The notes under the pieces: model-generated | Database searches by the model: none | Told to the model about the DNA's origin: nothing | The model's input: the letters and a program-made list of their open reading frames with translations, nothing else | In this document: in pieces, positions 15,717 to 26,548 of the stretch | Numbering within the stretch: position 1 is the stretch's first letter | Layout of the letters: every line of letters starts with the position of its first letter | Source of the DNA: Candidatus Limivivens intestinipullorum | GTDB taxonomy: Bacteria > Bacillota > Clostridia > Lachnospirales > Lachnospiraceae | Assembly (NCBI GenBank): GCA_018711185.1 | Contig: DVIQ01000109.1 | Span: 1 to 35,329, forward strand | DNA: 35,329 nucleotides | Direction: 5' to 3' | Program-made: the position numbers and the translations under genes

Positions 15717-16571
15717 ATGGGCGCAAAAAGAAAGAAATTTATCAAAAACTCCATCGTACATGTGATTCTGGCTGTGCTGGCGGCCATCTGGGTATTTCCG
15801 ATTCTCTGGGTGGTGCTCACAAGTTTCCGGGCGGAGAAGGGGTCCTATGTATCCACCTTCTTTCCAAAAGCCTTCACTTTGGACAACTATATCAGACTGT
15901 TTACGGACACGACGATTCTGAACTTTCCGAAGATGTTCATGAACACGCTGATTATCGCGATTTTCTCCTGCATCATAGCGGCGTTTTATACACTGGCGGT
16001 TTCCTACTGCCTGTCCAGGCTTCGCTTTAAGATGCGAAAGCCTTACATGAATGTTGCCATGATTCTGGGGCTGTTTCCGGGCTTCATGTCCATGATCGCC
16101 GTATACTTTATCCTGAAGGCAGTGGGACTTACCGAGGGAAATCTGATCCGCGTGGCATTGATTCTGTGCTACTCGGGAGGAGCCGGACTCGGGTTCCAGA
16201 TTGCCAAGGGCTTTCTGGACACGATTCCCACGGCAATCGACGAGGCGGCGCTTCTTGACGGCTGTACCAGATGGCAGATCTTTTCAAAGATTACCATGCC
16301 TTTAAGCAAGCCCATCATTATCTACACGGTGCTGACAGCCTTCATGTCCCCGTGGCTGGACTTTATCTTCGCCAGGGTAATCTGCCGGGCCAATGCCGAC
16401 CAGTATACCATCGCCATCGGTCTGTGGAGGATGCTGGAAAAGGAGTACATTGACAGCTGGTATACCAGCTTCGCGGCAGGGGCGGTTCTGGTATCCATCC
16501 CCATCGCGATCCTGTTCCTGTGCATGCAGAAATATTATGTGGACGGGGTATCCGGCGCGGTAAAAGGCTGA
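15717..16571 (+). CDS. malG: Maltodextrin ABC transporter permease, MalG type
   Basis: Second inner-membrane permease, 284 residues with about six membrane segments. The EAA loop IDEAALLDGCTRWQIFSKIT begins near residue 174 and ends in MPLSKP. It starts 2 bases after the malF stop with AAGGAGG, so translation is probably coupled. It should form a heterodimer with the upstream permease. No ATP-binding subunit is encoded nearby; in Gram-positives a shared MsmX/MsmK-type ATPase usually serves such systems. Confidence 0.92.
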   Translation: MGAKRKKFIKNSIVHVILAVLAAIWVFPILWVVLTSFRAEKGSYVSTFFPKAFTLDNYIRLFTDTTILNFPKMFMNTLIIAIFSCIIAAFYTLAVSYCLSRLRFKMRKPYMNVAMILGLFPGFMSMIAVYFILKAVGLTEGNLIRVALILCYSGGAGLGFQIAKGFLDTIPTAIDEAALLDGCTRWQIFSKITMPLSKPIIIYTVLTAFMSPWLDFIFARVICRANADQYTIAIGLWRMLEKEYIDSWYTSFAAGAVLVSIPIAILFLCMQKYYVDGVSGAVKG

Positions 16572-16642
16572 TGTTAGAAAAAAGCAGAGGACGCAGTAAA
16601 GGCACAAAGGGGCGGCTGCGTTTGATGAAATGAGGAAAAGGA

Positions 16643-18646
16643 ATGAGAACAGCAGAGGAATGGAACGCATATTATACGGACAGCAGTTTTGAAAAATCCT
16701 TTTTTTACGGAAAATCCGATCTGGGCTGCAGCTGCGGCCCGGACGGGACCGGATTCCGCCTGTGGAGTCCTCCGGCCCAGGCGGTTTACCTGAACCTTTA
16801 CCGGGACGGAGAAGGGCTTCCGGCTTTTCGGCAGGTTGCCATGGAGCCGGGGGAAAAAGGCGTATGGAAGTATGAGACTTCCGAGGATCTGCATGGTGTC
16901 TATTACGACTATGAGGTGGTCATCGACGGAGAGCGGAACCGGACGGGGGATCCGTACGCGAAAGGAGCCGGCATCAACGGTCAGCGCAGCATGGCGGTGG
17001 ATTTAAAGAGGACGGATCCCTCCGGCTGGGAAAAGGACAGACGGCCTCCAAGGCCGGTAGAAAACATTGTCTATGAACTTCATGTCAAAGAATTTTCCTG
17101 GGACGCCTCCAGTGGGATTCCAAAGGAGCACCGGGGAACATACCGCGCTTTTACCTATACGGACAGCACTCTGAACGGAGACGGGATACATCCGACCTGT
17201 CTTTCGTACCTGAAAAATCTTGGCGTTACCTATGTGCAGCTTATGCCGGTTTTTGATTACGGCTCTGTGGATGAGCGTAAGAAGGACGCCTTTAACTGGG
17301 GATACGACCCGGTGAATTATAATGTGCCGGAGGGCTCTTATTCTACTAAGCCCGGGGACGGGACCGCCCGGATCCGGGAGCTGAAAGAGGCGGTTATGGC
17401 CCTTCACAGCCAGGGAATCCGAGTAGTGATGGACGTGGTTTATAATCACACGTATCACCTGGATTCCTGGTTTCAGAAGACGGTTCCGTGGTATTATTAC
17501 CGGACCTGGGAGGACGGAACGGTTTCCGACGGCTCTGCCTGCGGAAACGATGTGGCAAGCGAACGGGCCATGTGCGCCAGCTACATTCTGGATTCGGTGC
17601 TCTACTGGGCAGAGGAATACCATATGGATGGCTTCCGTTTTGACCTGATGGGCCTTCTGGATACGGAGCTTATGAACCGCATCCGCAGGGAGCTGGATAA
17701 GCGGTACGGCCAGGGAGAAATCCTGCTCTATGGAGAGCCCTGGGCCGCCGGTCATACAGCTATGAAAAGCGGCGCGGTTCCGGCCCTGAAGAAAAACCTT
17801 TGCTTTCTGGACGCGAATGTGGGCGTATTCTGCGATGATACACGCAATGCTCTGAAGGGCTCGGTCATCGAGACAGAGGAGCGGGGTTTTATCAACGGAG
17901 GAGAGGATTGCGAGGAGGGGATTCTCTGGGGAGCCGCCGCCTGGTGCGGGCCGGCGAGCGGCCGGGAATTTCGGGCAAAGGCCCCTTCCCAGATTATTAC
18001 GTACGCAACCTCCCATGATAACCAGACTTTGTGGGACCGGATCACGGACACAGTGCCAAAAGACCTGTGGGAGAAGATGAACCGGCTGTGCGCCGGCATT
18101 TATCTGACTTGCCAGGGAAGTCTCTTCTTACTCTCAGGAGAAGAGTTTAAGCGGACGAAAAACGGTATGGACAACAGCTATTGCGCGCCCATCGGCTTAA
18201 ACCGCCTGGACTGGAAGCTTGCCTGGGAAAACCGCGGGCTGGCGGAGTATTACCGGGGACTTTTCGCTTTGCGAAAAAAGCTGCCCGGCTTGTGCGACAA
18301 AACAAAGGACGCGTGGACGCGGATCCGCGGCGCAAAAAAGGCGCCGGGATTGGTTTCCTTTTTTGTGGACAACGAGGACGAAAACGGAAGCGCCCGGTGG
18401 AAAACCCTGTTTCTTGTCTACAATGCCAGAAAAGAAGCGGCGCCTATCGCGCTGCCGGAAGCGAAGTGGGAGGTTCTGGCAGACGGAGAGAACAGCCGTC
18501 TGTGGGAAGACCAGGAGGGCGGCAGCGGGAAGGTCTGGCCGCGGGAGCAGGAACGCGGCGGAAAGGGCGGCGCGGGTAAAGCTCCCGGGTACGGTGTCTT
18601 GATTCTTGGAAGCAGGAGGCAGATCGATGAAATGGATATACGGTAA
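16643..18646 (+). CDS. pulA: Type I pullulanase (GH13), cytosolic
   Basis: Hydrolyses alpha-1,6 branches of pullulan, limit dextrins and branched maltodextrins; 667 residues. There is no signal peptide, so it acts on imported or stored glucan. An N-terminal CBM48-like domain (about 30-125) precedes the GH13 barrel. The pullulanase-specific motif FNWGYDP is at 217-223. Catalytic residues are Asp334 in DGFRFDLMG, Glu365 in LYGEPW and Asp459 in TSHDN. A GAGGAAAAGG site precedes the ATG. The C-terminal tail is Gly/Lys/Arg rich and low in complexity. The 3' end overlaps the next gene by 20 bases. Confidence 0.93.
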   Translation: MRTAEEWNAYYTDSSFEKSFFYGKSDLGCSCGPDGTGFRLWSPPAQAVYLNLYRDGEGLPAFRQVAMEPGEKGVWKYETSEDLHGVYYDYEVVIDGERNRTGDPYAKGAGINGQRSMAVDLKRTDPSGWEKDRRPPRPVENIVYELHVKEFSWDASSGIPKEHRGTYRAFTYTDSTLNGDGIHPTCLSYLKNLGVTYVQLMPVFDYGSVDERKKDAFNWGYDPVNYNVPEGSYSTKPGDGTARIRELKEAVMALHSQGIRVVMDVVYNHTYHLDSWFQKTVPWYYYRTWEDGTVSDGSACGNDVASERAMCASYILDSVLYWAEEYHMDGFRFDLMGLLDTELMNRIRRELDKRYGQGEILLYGEPWAAGHTAMKSGAVPALKKNLCFLDANVGVFCDDTRNALKGSVIETEERGFINGGEDCEEGILWGAAAWCGPASGREFRAKAPSQIITYATSHDNQTLWDRITDTVPKDLWEKMNRLCAGIYLTCQGSLFLLSGEEFKRTKNGMDNSYCAPIGLNRLDWKLAWENRGLAEYYRGLFALRKKLPGLCDKTKDAWTRIRGAKKAPGLVSFFVDNEDENGSARWKTLFLVYNARKEAAPIALPEAKWEVLADGENSRLWEDQEGGSGKVWPREQERGGKGGAGKAPGYGVLILGSRRQIDEMDIR

Positions 18647-20564
18647 GCATGATTGGAAAACCATAGAGAGAGGTCAGGAGAATTGTTTCCTTATGACAAA
18701 TGGTCTTGGCGGCTTTTCCTCCATGACCATCCTGGGGTCGGCGGCCAGGAATGACCATGCGGCCCTGATGGCCTGCCTCCATGCGCCGAACCAGCGCTGG
18801 AATCTGATTCACTGGCTGGAGGAGATGCTGACGGCGGACGGAGAGGAGACGGCTCTTTCCACCCAGGAATTTGCCGATGGAAGCGCCCAGAGGGGATTCG
18901 CCTGTCTGTCCTCCTTCTGCTGGGAGGATACGCCGGTATGGCGTTATCAGACCAGGGGGATTGAGATCCGAAAGGAAGCGGCTATGAAGCAGGAGACAAA
19001 TACGCTGGCCCTTCAGTACCGGATCGGGAACCGGAGCCGGACAAAGACGGTCCTTCGGATCACGCCCTTTTTCCAGTTTGTCCCCAAGGGACAGGATCTG
19101 GAACCGGAACAGACCTTCCAGGTAACGGAAGGCGGCGTCTCCTCCCGGGGAATTTCCCTGAGCCTTCGCACAAACGGGGAGGTTCGGAAAATCGAACCCA
19201 GGGAGGAAACCCTCTGGTACTGCTATGACGTCTGCGACGGTCGCAGGAGCACTGGAAGAGCCAGAGGACTCCTGGAAATTTTTATGGAGGTCCCCGCGGG
19301 GAGCGAAAAAACCCTGGATCTGGTGTTTGAGACGGAGCCAGGGCAGGAGAGTGCCGAGGAGATGATACGCAGACAGAAGGAGGAGCGCCAAAAGCTGACC
19401 CGGAAGGCTGGATTTGCCAGCGCCCTTGCCGGGGAACTGGCAAAGGGAGCCGGACAGTTTCTTTCCCGGAGGGAATCCACAAACGGAATGACCATTCTGG
19501 CGGGCTTCCCCTTCTTTGAGGACTGGGGAAGGGATACGATGATCGCCCTGCCGGGGCTGTGCCTGTCCACGGGCCGGTTTGAGGCGGCAAAGGACATCCT
19601 GCGTACCTTTGCCCACTACGAATGGAAGGGCCTTATGCCGAACCTGTTTCCGGAGGGCGGAAAGGAGCCCATGTACAATACCGCCGACGCGGCGCTGCTT
19701 TTTATCAACGGCGTTTACCTGTACTGGAAGGCGTCGGAGGATACGGAATTTGTCCGGGAACTATATCCGGTGATGGAGCGGATCGCCAACGCCTATCAGG
19801 AGGGAACCGGGTTTGGGATCGGGATGGATGAGGACGGCCTGATTCATGCCGGTCAGGGGCTGGACCAGGTGACCTGGATGGATGTGCGGGTGGGTGAGAT
19901 CCTGCCTACGCCCCGTCACGGAAAACCGGTGGAAATCAACGCCTACTGGTACAATGCCCTGCGGATTCTGGAAGTTTTCTCCCGGCTTCTTGACAGAAAC
20001 GGAGAAAAATGGGGAATGCGGGCAGAGCAGGTAAAGGCGTCCTTTAACCGGAGCTTCTGGATGGAGGAAAAAGGCTGCCTGAAGGATCTGGTATCCGGCA
20101 CCCCGGCGGACTTCCAGATTCGCTGCAACCAGATCTGGGCGGTGTCCATGCCCTTTGGGATGCTGGACGAGGAAAAAGAACGCCAGGTGGTGGAGACGGT
20201 CTTTGAGAAGCTGTATACCCCCTATGGCCTGCGGACCCTGGAAATGGAGGATCCTCAGTTCCATCCCCGGTACGGGGGCGAGATGATGGAGCGGGATCTG
20301 GCCTACCACCAGGGTACGGTATGGGTTTTCCCACTGGGAGCCTATTATCTGGCTTACCTGAAAGTGCATCATTACAGCAGCGAGGCCAAGGAAGCGGTGA
20401 GAGAGGAACTTGAGGTGCTGGAAAGCGCACTGCGTGAGGGCTGCGTCGGGCAGCTTCCGGAGATTTATGACGGGGAAAATCCCACGGCGTCCAGGGGCTG
20501 CTTCGCCCAGGCGTGGAGCGTGGGCGAGATACTCAGAGTCTATGAAGCCTTAGAACGGCGATGA
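18627..20564 (+). CDS. Glycogen debranching enzyme / amylo-alpha-1,6-glucosidase
   Basis: Bacterial-type glycogen debranching enzyme of 645 residues. The N-terminal GDE_N domain begins [17 protein letters not shown]. The C-terminal (alpha/alpha)6 glucosidase domain contains [17 protein letters not shown], with DWGRD at 299-303. It also contains [20 protein letters not shown] and [16 protein letters not shown]. It removes branch-point glucose or stubs so the phosphorylase can proceed. The start at 18627 follows AGGAGG (18614-18619), which lies inside the end of the pullulanase gene. That overlap suggests translational coupling. The next gene follows after 14 bases. Confidence 0.92.
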   Translation: MKWIYGKHDWKTIERGQENCFLMTNGLGGFSSMTILGSAARNDHAALMACLHAPNQRWNLIHWLEEMLTADGEETALSTQEFADGSAQRGFACLSSFCWEDTPVWRYQTRGIEIRKEAAMKQETNTLALQYRIGNRSRTKTVLRITPFFQFVPKGQDLEPEQTFQVTEGGVSSRGISLSLRTNGEVRKIEPREETLWYCYDVCDGRRSTGRARGLLEIFMEVPAGSEKTLDLVFETEPGQESAEEMIRRQKEERQKLTRKAGFASALAGELAKGAGQFLSRRESTNGMTILAGFPFFEDWGRDTMIALPGLCLSTGRFEAAKDILRTFAHYEWKGLMPNLFPEGGKEPMYNTADAALLFINGVYLYWKASEDTEFVRELYPVMERIANAYQEGTGFGIGMDEDGLIHAGQGLDQVTWMDVRVGEILPTPRHGKPVEINAYWYNALRILEVFSRLLDRNGEKWGMRAEQVKASFNRSFWMEEKGCLKDLVSGTPADFQIRCNQIWAVSMPFGMLDEEKERQVVETVFEKLYTPYGLRTLEMEDPQFHPRYGGEMMERDLAYHQGTVWVFPLGAYYLAYLKVHHYSSEAKEAVREELEVLESALREGCVGQLPEIYDGENPTASRGCFAQAWSVGEILRVYEALERR

Positions 20565-20578
20565 AAGGAGAACTTCGT

Positions 20579-22846
20579 ATGGAACAGTTATTAGCAAGCG
20601 CACTTGAGGAAATGTACGGAAAAGGAATCGCCCAGGCATCGAAAGAAGAGCTTTACAGCGCGCTTCTGAAGGTGACCAAAGAAAAGATGCAGGGTATGAA
20701 AGCCAATACCGGGAAGAAAAAGCTGTATTATATTTCCGCGGAATTTCTGATCGGCAAGCTTTTGTCCAATAACCTGATTAATCTGGGACTTTTTGAGGAG
20801 ACGAAAGAGGTTCTGAAAAAATACGGGTTTGATCTTGCGAAGATCGAAGAGGCGGAGCCGGAACCTTCCCTTGGAAACGGAGGACTGGGGCGTCTGGCAG
20901 CCTGTTTTCTGGATTCCATCGCCACTTTAGGGCTGTACGGGGACGGCGTGGGACTGAATTACCACGACGGCCTGTTTCTGCAGAAATTCCGGGAAAAAAA
21001 GCAGTATGAGGACAAGAATCCGTGGATTACAAAAGATACCTGGCTGACCAGGACCGAGGTAAGCTTCCCGGTGGCTTTCGGGGACTTCACTCTCCAGTCC
21101 GTGATGTACGACATCGACGTGCCGGGATATGAAAACGGCTGCAATAAACTGCATCTGTTCGACCTGGACAGCGTGGACGAGGGAATCATCCGGGACGGCA
21201 TTCAGTTCGACAAGATGAATATTCCGAAAAACCTGACTCTGTTCCTCTATCCGGACGACAGCGACGAGGCAGGACGCCTTCTTCGGATTTACCAGCAGTA
21301 TTTTATGGTAAGCAATGCGGCACAGCTGATTTTAAAGGAGGCAAAGGAGCGGGGCGCCGATCTGGCCCGTCTGGATGAATACGTGACGGTTCAGATTAAT
21401 GACACCCATCCCACCATGGTGATTCCGGAACTCATCCGTCTCCTTACGGCAGAGGGCCTGGATATGGATACGGCCATCGCGGTGGTTTCCAAAACCTGCG
21501 CCTACACAAACCATACGATTCTGGCGGAGGCTCTGGAAAAATGGCCGGTTTCTTACCTGAGAAAAGCGGTTCCCCAGCTTCTTCCGGTGATTTATGAACT
21601 GGATGCCAGGGCTAAGGCAAAGTACCCCGACGAGCGCGTGGCGATTATTGACGGGCAGGACCTGGTGCATATGGCTCATATCGACATTCACTACGGCTAC
21701 GCGGTAAACGGCGTGGCGGCCCTGCACACAAAGATTCTGGAAGAATCGGAGCTGGCGCCTTTCTACGCCATCTATCCGGAGAAATTTACGAACAAAACCA
21801 ACGGCATTACCTTCCGCAGATGGCTGGTACACTGCAACCACAGTCTGGCGGAATATTTGGACGAGCTCATTGGCCCGGACTACCGCAGGGATGCCGCGAA
21901 CCTGGAAGAACTGTTAAAGTACCAGGACGACCCGGAGGTAAAGGAGCGCCTTTTTGACATCAAGCTGGCGGCGAAGCGGGAACTGAAGAACTACCTGAAA
22001 GAAACCCAGAATGTGGAAATCGACGAGAACTCTGTGTTTGACATTCAGATCAAGCGCCTCCATGAGTATAAGCGGCAGCAGATGAACGCCCTGTACGCCA
22101 TCTACAAATACAAGGAGATCAAGAAGGGTCATCTTCCCGCAAGACCCGTTACCATGATCTTCGGGGCAAAGGCCGCTCCGGCCTATGTGCTGGCTAAGGA
22201 TATCATTCATCTGATTCTCTGTCTGCAGCAGCTTGTGGAGGAGGATCCCCAGGTGCGTCCGTATCTTCGGATTGTCATGGTGGAGAATTACAACGTAACC
22301 AAGGCGGAGAAGCTGATCCCGGCCTGCGATATTTCGGAGCAGATTTCGCTGGCATCCAAAGAGGCGTCCGGAACGGGAAACATGAAGTTTATGCTGAATG
22401 GCGCGGTGACTCTTGGAACAGAGGACGGAGCGAACGTGGAAATCCATGAGCTGGTGGGAGATGAGAATATCTATATCTTCGGCGCAAAGTCCCGGGAGGT
22501 AATCGATCTCTACCAGACCAACGGCTATCATCCGTCCGAGCTTTACAATCAGGATTCTCAGATTCAGGAACTGGTGGATTTTATCATCGGAAAAGAACTG
22601 CTTTGCATGGGAGACCCGGTGAGCCTTGTGCGTCTGTATAAGGATATGGTGAGCAAGGACTGGTTTATGGCGCTTTTGGATGTGAAGGACTATATCCGCG
22701 CCAAGGAGCAGGCCCTTGCGGACTATGAGGATCGGGACGCCTGGGGCAAAAAGATGATTGTCAATATCGGCAAGGCAGGATATTTTTCCTCAGACCGGAC
22801 CATCGCGGAATACAACCGGGATATCTGGCATCTGACAGAGGAGTGA
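20579..22846 (+). CDS. glgP: Glycogen/maltodextrin phosphorylase
   Basis: PLP-dependent enzyme that phosphorolyses alpha-1,4-glucans to glucose-1-phosphate; 755 residues, cytosolic. Conserved blocks are [31 protein letters not shown] and the PLP-binding stretch [15 protein letters not shown], with Lys603 as Schiff-base lysine, followed by [11 protein letters not shown]. It is shorter than Escherichia coli GlgP (815), as in other clostridial phosphorylases. ATG 20579 was chosen because AAAGGAG lies 8 bases upstream; the ATG at 20561 overlaps that site. It is the last gene of the operon and is followed by a strong terminator. Confidence 0.94.
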   Translation: MEQLLASALEEMYGKGIAQASKEELYSALLKVTKEKMQGMKANTGKKKLYYISAEFLIGKLLSNNLINLGLFEETKEVLKKYGFDLAKIEEAEPEPSLGNGGLGRLAACFLDSIATLGLYGDGVGLNYHDGLFLQKFREKKQYEDKNPWITKDTWLTRTEVSFPVAFGDFTLQSVMYDIDVPGYENGCNKLHLFDLDSVDEGIIRDGIQFDKMNIPKNLTLFLYPDDSDEAGRLLRIYQQYFMVSNAAQLILKEAKERGADLARLDEYVTVQINDTHPTMVIPELIRLLTAEGLDMDTAIAVVSKTCAYTNHTILAEALEKWPVSYLRKAVPQLLPVIYELDARAKAKYPDERVAIIDGQDLVHMAHIDIHYGYAVNGVAALHTKILEESELAPFYAIYPEKFTNKTNGITFRRWLVHCNHSLAEYLDELIGPDYRRDAANLEELLKYQDDPEVKERLFDIKLAAKRELKNYLKETQNVEIDENSVFDIQIKRLHEYKRQQMNALYAIYKYKEIKKGHLPARPVTMIFGAKAAPAYVLAKDIIHLILCLQQLVEEDPQVRPYLRIVMVENYNVTKAEKLIPACDISEQISLASKEASGTGNMKFMLNGAVTLGTEDGANVEIHELVGDENIYIFGAKSREVIDLYQTNGYHPSELYNQDSQIQELVDFIIGKELLCMGDPVSLVRLYKDMVSKDWFMALLDVKDYIRAKEQALADYEDRDAWGKKMIVNIGKAGYFSSDRTIAEYNRDIWHLTEE

Positions 22847-22879
22847 GGACTGCCGCTGCCAACGGCAGTGAGCAGTAAT

Positions 22880-22912
22880 GGTCTGCGCGGTAAATGCGCA
22901 GGCCTTTTTTTT
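22880..22912 (+). terminator. Terminator of the maltodextrin/glycogen operon
   Basis: GGTCTGCGC (22880-22888) pairs with GCGCAGGCC (22896-22904), with one G-U, and is followed by eight T. A smaller hairpin, ACTGCCG/CGGCAGT (22849-22869), lies directly before it. Confidence 0.92.
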
Positions 22913-22915
22913 CAC

Positions 22916-22944
22916 TTGAAATCCTGGCGCTTTTGCGATATAGT
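22916..22944 (+). promoter_or_regulatory. Promoter of the SGNH hydrolase/ECF transporter/truA operon
   Basis: TTGAAA (22916-22921), a 17-base spacer, then TATAGT (22939-22944), placed 3 bases after the T-run of the preceding terminator. Confidence 0.8.
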
Positions 22945-23007
22945 TTTGAAGAATACAGGCGCCGCGGCGCGGATATACGGGAACAATCAGGACAGGAGGT
23001 TTCGCGG

Positions 23008-24018
23008 ATGAAGTATGGGATTACTCAAAGCCCCATGAAACTGTACGGGCTGAAGACAGCGGATGAGAAACAGGGCAGTTTCTGGAGGCTGGACCAGGAG
23101 ATTATGGAAAAGATGCCCCAGTACGCGTATCTTGGGCGCAGGTGCTGCGGAGGCCGGGTGCGGTTCTGCACGGACGCGGAGGAATTTCTGGTGCGTATGC
23201 AGGTGGCGAGAACGGATGAAGATATTAATATCCCCCTTTCCGGCTCCGCCGGGGCGGATGCCTACGCTGGCATCGGCGTTTCGGCGCGGTATCTGGGGTA
23301 TCTGTCCCCGGATAAGCACCAAAAGGAGTCTGCCCTGGCGGAAAAGGTGTTCCGCAAAGGACCGGGAATGGAAGTGGTTGTTATCAACCTCCCGCGAAAT
23401 GAGCATTTGCATTCCATGGAGATCGAGTTTCCGGAGGGCTCCAGGGTTTGTGAGGCGCCGGAGTACCGCTTTTCCAAGCCGGTAATTTTCTACGGCTCTT
23501 CCATCACCGAGGGCGGCTGCGCTTCCAGGGTGGGGAATGCCTATACCAGCCTGGTTTGCCGGTGGCTGGACGCGGACTACCGGAATTTCGGTTTTTCCGG
23601 CAGTGCCAAGGGAGAGACGGTCTTCGCGGAGTATATTGCCGCCCAGGAGGATATGGGTGCCTTTGTCTATGATTATGATCATAACGCGCCGACACCGGAG
23701 CATCTGGAGGCTACCCACGAGCCGTTTTTCCGGATTATCCGCAAAGCCCATCCGGCGCTTCCGGTACTGATGATGAGCAGGCCAAACACAGACGACGACC
23801 CGGCGGACGCCCTTGTACGGAGAGAGATCATTCGCAGAACGTATGAGCGGGCCGTAAGTGAGGGAGACCGGAGGGTCTGGTTTCTGGACGGCCACAGTCT
23901 GTTCGGCGCGGAGGGAAGGGCGGAATGTACCGTGGACCGGGTGCATCCGAACGCGCTGGGATTTATGCGGATGGCCCAGAGGGTTTATCCGGTGCTCAGA
24001 GAAATGCTTCTGGCCTAA
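23008..24018 (+). CDS. SGNH/GDSL-family hydrolase
   Basis: Likely carbohydrate or lipid esterase of 336 residues without a signal peptide. An N-terminal beta-rich SGNH_hydro_N-like domain (about 1-150) is followed by the SGNH domain. Block I is FYGSSITEGG with the nucleophile Ser, block II is NFGFSGSAKGE with the oxyanion Gly, and block V is DRVHPN with catalytic Asp and His. The start follows ACAGGAGG. An upstream in-frame start at 22894 would read through the promoter. The ECF ATPase gene starts 13 bases after its stop, so co-transcription is likely. Substrate unknown. Confidence 0.85.
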   Translation: MKYGITQSPMKLYGLKTADEKQGSFWRLDQEIMEKMPQYAYLGRRCCGGRVRFCTDAEEFLVRMQVARTDEDINIPLSGSAGADAYAGIGVSARYLGYLSPDKHQKESALAEKVFRKGPGMEVVVINLPRNEHLHSMEIEFPEGSRVCEAPEYRFSKPVIFYGSSITEGGCASRVGNAYTSLVCRWLDADYRNFGFSGSAKGETVFAEYIAAQEDMGAFVYDYDHNAPTPEHLEATHEPFFRIIRKAHPALPVLMMSRPNTDDDPADALVRREIIRRTYERAVSEGDRRVWFLDGHSLFGAEGRAECTVDRVHPNALGFMRMAQRVYPVLREMLLA

Positions 24019-24031
24019 GAAAGGGAAATGA

Positions 24032-24892
24032 ATGGGAATTATTAAAGCCATAAAGCTGGCATACGAATACAAAAAATACGACGACGAAGGAAAAGTGGAG
24101 TCCACCATCCGGGCTGTGGACGGCGTGGATCTGGATGTGAAAAAGGGCGACTTTGTGGCGATCCTGGGACATAACGGTTCAGGGAAATCGACTCTGGCGA
24201 AGCATCTGAACGCCCTCCTGGTTCCCACAGATGGGACCCTGTACGTGGACGGAAAGGATACCAGGCAGGAAGAGAACCTCTGGGATGTCCGCAAGGCCGC
24301 AGGGATGGTGTTCCAGAATCCGGACAACCAGATCATTGGCAGCATTGTGGAGGAGGATGTAGGATTCGGACCGGAAAATATGGGCGTGCCCACGGAACAG
24401 ATCTGGGAGCGGGTGGAAGAGAGTCTGCGCTGCGTCGGCATGTGGGAATACCGGAACGCCTCTCCCAATAAACTTTCCGGCGGGCAGAAGCAGCGGGTGG
24501 CCATCGCGGGCGTGGTGGCCATGCATCCCAAGTGCATTGTCCTGGATGAGCCTACCGCCATGCTGGACCCAAGCGGCCGCCGGGAAGTGATACGCACTGT
24601 GCGGGCCTTAAACCAGGTGGAAGAGGTGACGGTAATCCTGATTACCCATTATATGGAGGAAGTGGTCTACGCGGACAAGGTGTTTGTGATGGATCAGGGA
24701 AAAGTCGTGATGCAGGGGACGCCAAGGGAGGTGTTTTCCCAAGTTGAGACACTGAAGAAGTATCGGCTGGATGTGCCCCAGGCAACTTTGCTGGCTTATG
24801 AGCTGAAAAAGGCGGGGCTGGATTTGCCGGACGGGATTTTGAGCAGGGAAGAATTGGTGGATGAATTATGTCAATTAAAATCGAAAATCTGA
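24032..24892 (+). CDS. ecfA1: ECF transporter ATPase, EcfA1
   Basis: ATP-binding subunit of a group II energy-coupling-factor transporter (286 residues), which powers vitamin and metal uptake with exchangeable S components. It has Walker [10 protein letters not shown] (46-54), the Q-loop in FQNPDNQ, signature LSGGQ (148-152) and Walker B with Asp172-Glu173 in [31 protein letters not shown] is typical of EcfA/CbiO. The gene overlaps the second ATPase by 25 bases. It forms a heterodimer with that protein and EcfT. No S component is encoded here, as is usual for the group II core module. Confidence 0.95.
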   Translation: MGIIKAIKLAYEYKKYDDEGKVESTIRAVDGVDLDVKKGDFVAILGHNGSGKSTLAKHLNALLVPTDGTLYVDGKDTRQEENLWDVRKAAGMVFQNPDNQIIGSIVEEDVGFGPENMGVPTEQIWERVEESLRCVGMWEYRNASPNKLSGGQKQRVAIAGVVAMHPKCIVLDEPTAMLDPSGRREVIRTVRALNQVEEVTVILITHYMEEVVYADKVFVMDQGKVVMQGTPREVFSQVETLKKYRLDVPQATLLAYELKKAGLDLPDGILSREELVDELCQLKSKI

Positions 24893-25716
24893 GCCATGTC
24901 TACGGGGAGGGGACCGCTTTTGAGAAAAGAGCTCTGGACAATGTAAGCCTGGAGCTGCCGGACGGGCAGTTCCTTGGGATAATCGGGCATACGGGTTCCG
25001 GAAAGTCTACTCTGATTCAGCATCTGAATGGGATTCTGAAAGGAACCTCCGGCGCCATTTTTTTTAACGGGGAGAATATCTACCAGGAGGGCTACGATAT
25101 GCGCAGGCTCCGGGGAGAGGTGGGGGTGGTGTTCCAGTATCCGGAGCATCAGCTCTTTGAGATCGACGTGTTTACGGATGTATGCTTTGGGCCAAAAAAT
25201 CAGGGACTTTCCAAAGAGGAGACAGAGGAGCGGGCCAGGGAGGCTTTAAACCAGGTGGGACTTTCGGAAAAATATTATAAGAAGTCGCCCTTTGAACTGT
25301 CCGGCGGCCAGAAGCGCCGGGCGGCCATTGCCGGCATTCTTGCCATGCACCCTTCTGTGCTGATTCTGGACGAGCCCACGGCGGGGCTGGACCCCAAGGG
25401 AAGAGACGAGATCCTGGATCAGATCGCCGAGCTTCACCGGATCCGGGGGATCACGGTGGTTCTGGTCTCCCACAGTATGGAGGATGTGGCCAGGTATGTG
25501 GACCGGATTATTGTCATGAACAAGGGAAAGGTCCGCTTTGACGGTCCTCCAAGGGAGGTATTCCAGCACTATAAGGAGCTGGAAAGCATCGGTCTGGCGG
25601 CGCCTCAGGTGACGTACATCGTAAAGGACCTGGAAAAGAGGGGATGGAACCTGGACACCACGGCCACCACAGTGGAGGAGGCCAGAGACGCAATTCTGAA
25701 AGGGTTGAAAGCTTAG
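24868..25716 (+). CDS. ecfA2: ECF transporter ATPase, EcfA2
   Basis: Second ECF ATPase, 282 residues. Walker A is GHTGSGKST (40-48), the Q-loop [10 protein letters not shown], signature LSGGQ (144-148), and Walker B has Asp168-Glu169 in [11 protein letters not shown]. The YPEHQLF motif is typical of EcfA2. The start codon lies within the end of ecfA1, implying translational coupling, and ecfT begins immediately after the stop. Confidence 0.95.
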   Translation: MSIKIENLSHVYGEGTAFEKRALDNVSLELPDGQFLGIIGHTGSGKSTLIQHLNGILKGTSGAIFFNGENIYQEGYDMRRLRGEVGVVFQYPEHQLFEIDVFTDVCFGPKNQGLSKEETEERAREALNQVGLSEKYYKKSPFELSGGQKRRAAIAGILAMHPSVLILDEPTAGLDPKGRDEILDQIAELHRIRGITVVLVSHSMEDVARYVDRIIVMNKGKVRFDGPPREVFQHYKELESIGLAAPQVTYIVKDLEKRGWNLDTTATTVEEARDAILKGLKA

Positions 25717-25717
25717 T

Positions 25718-26524
25718 ATGATCAGAGATATTACAATCGGACAGTATTACCCGGCCGAATCCCCGGTACACAGGCTGGATCCAAGAGTAAAGCTGGGGGC
25801 GACGGTGATCTATATTGTCTCCCTCTTCCTGTTTGAATCCTTCGCGGCTTACGCGGTGGCGGCCCTGTTTCTGGCGGCGGTGATTAAGCTGTCGAAGGTG
25901 CCGTTTAAGTTTATGGTCAGAGGATTAAAAAGCATCATGATCCTGATGATGATAACGGTGCTTTTTAACCTGTTTCTGACGCCTGGAAATACGGTGCTGC
26001 AGATCTGGCGGCTGCAGATTACGGACGAGGGTATCTTTAAGGCAATCTTCATGGCGATCCGTCTGACCCTCTTGATTCTGGGCTCCACGGTGATGACTTT
26101 GACCACCACGCCCAATAACCTGACGGATGGCCTGGAGAAGGCCCTGCGGCCTTTGAAGAAGCTTCATGTGCCGGTGTTTGAGATTTCCATGATTATGTCC
26201 ATCGCCCTGCGCTTTATCCCGATTCTTCTGGATGAGACGGACAAGATCATGAAGGCCCAGACGGCCAGAGGAGCGGATTTCGAGCATGGAAACCTGATCC
26301 AGCGGGCGAAAAACATGGTGCCCCTTCTGGTGCCCCTGTTTATCTCGGCCTTTCGCCGGGCCAACGACCTGGCTCTGGCCATGGAGTCCAGGTGCTACCG
26401 GGGCGGCGAGGGGCGCACGAAGATGAAGCCTCTGATTTACAAAAAAGCGGATTACGCAGGGTACGCCATTGCCTTTGGGTATCTGGCGGTGCTGATTCTG
26501 GTGGGAAATCTGATAAAAGTGTGA
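25718..26524 (+). CDS. ecfT: ECF transporter transmembrane subunit EcfT
   Basis: Membrane coupling subunit, 268 residues with about five or six hydrophobic segments. The two coupling-helix Ala-Arg-Gly type motifs that contact the ATPases are recognisable: AQTARGADF, then FISAFRRANDLALAMESRCY. It starts one base after the ecfA2 stop. It joins both ATPases with S components encoded elsewhere. Confidence 0.94.
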   Translation: MIRDITIGQYYPAESPVHRLDPRVKLGATVIYIVSLFLFESFAAYAVAALFLAAVIKLSKVPFKFMVRGLKSIMILMMITVLFNLFLTPGNTVLQIWRLQITDEGIFKAIFMAIRLTLLILGSTVMTLTTTPNNLTDGLEKALRPLKKLHVPVFEISMIMSIALRFIPILLDETDKIMKAQTARGADFEHGNLIQRAKNMVPLLVPLFISAFRRANDLALAMESRCYRGGEGRTKMKPLIYKKADYAGYAIAFGYLAVLILVGNLIKV

Positions 26525-26548
26525 TGGGCGCGGCAGAGAGAGGATTCT

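Noticed and set aside
22987-24597. A 536-codon minus-strand open frame opposite the SGNH and EcfA1 genes
   Set aside because: Antisense to conserved motifs of both genes, with no translation signals.
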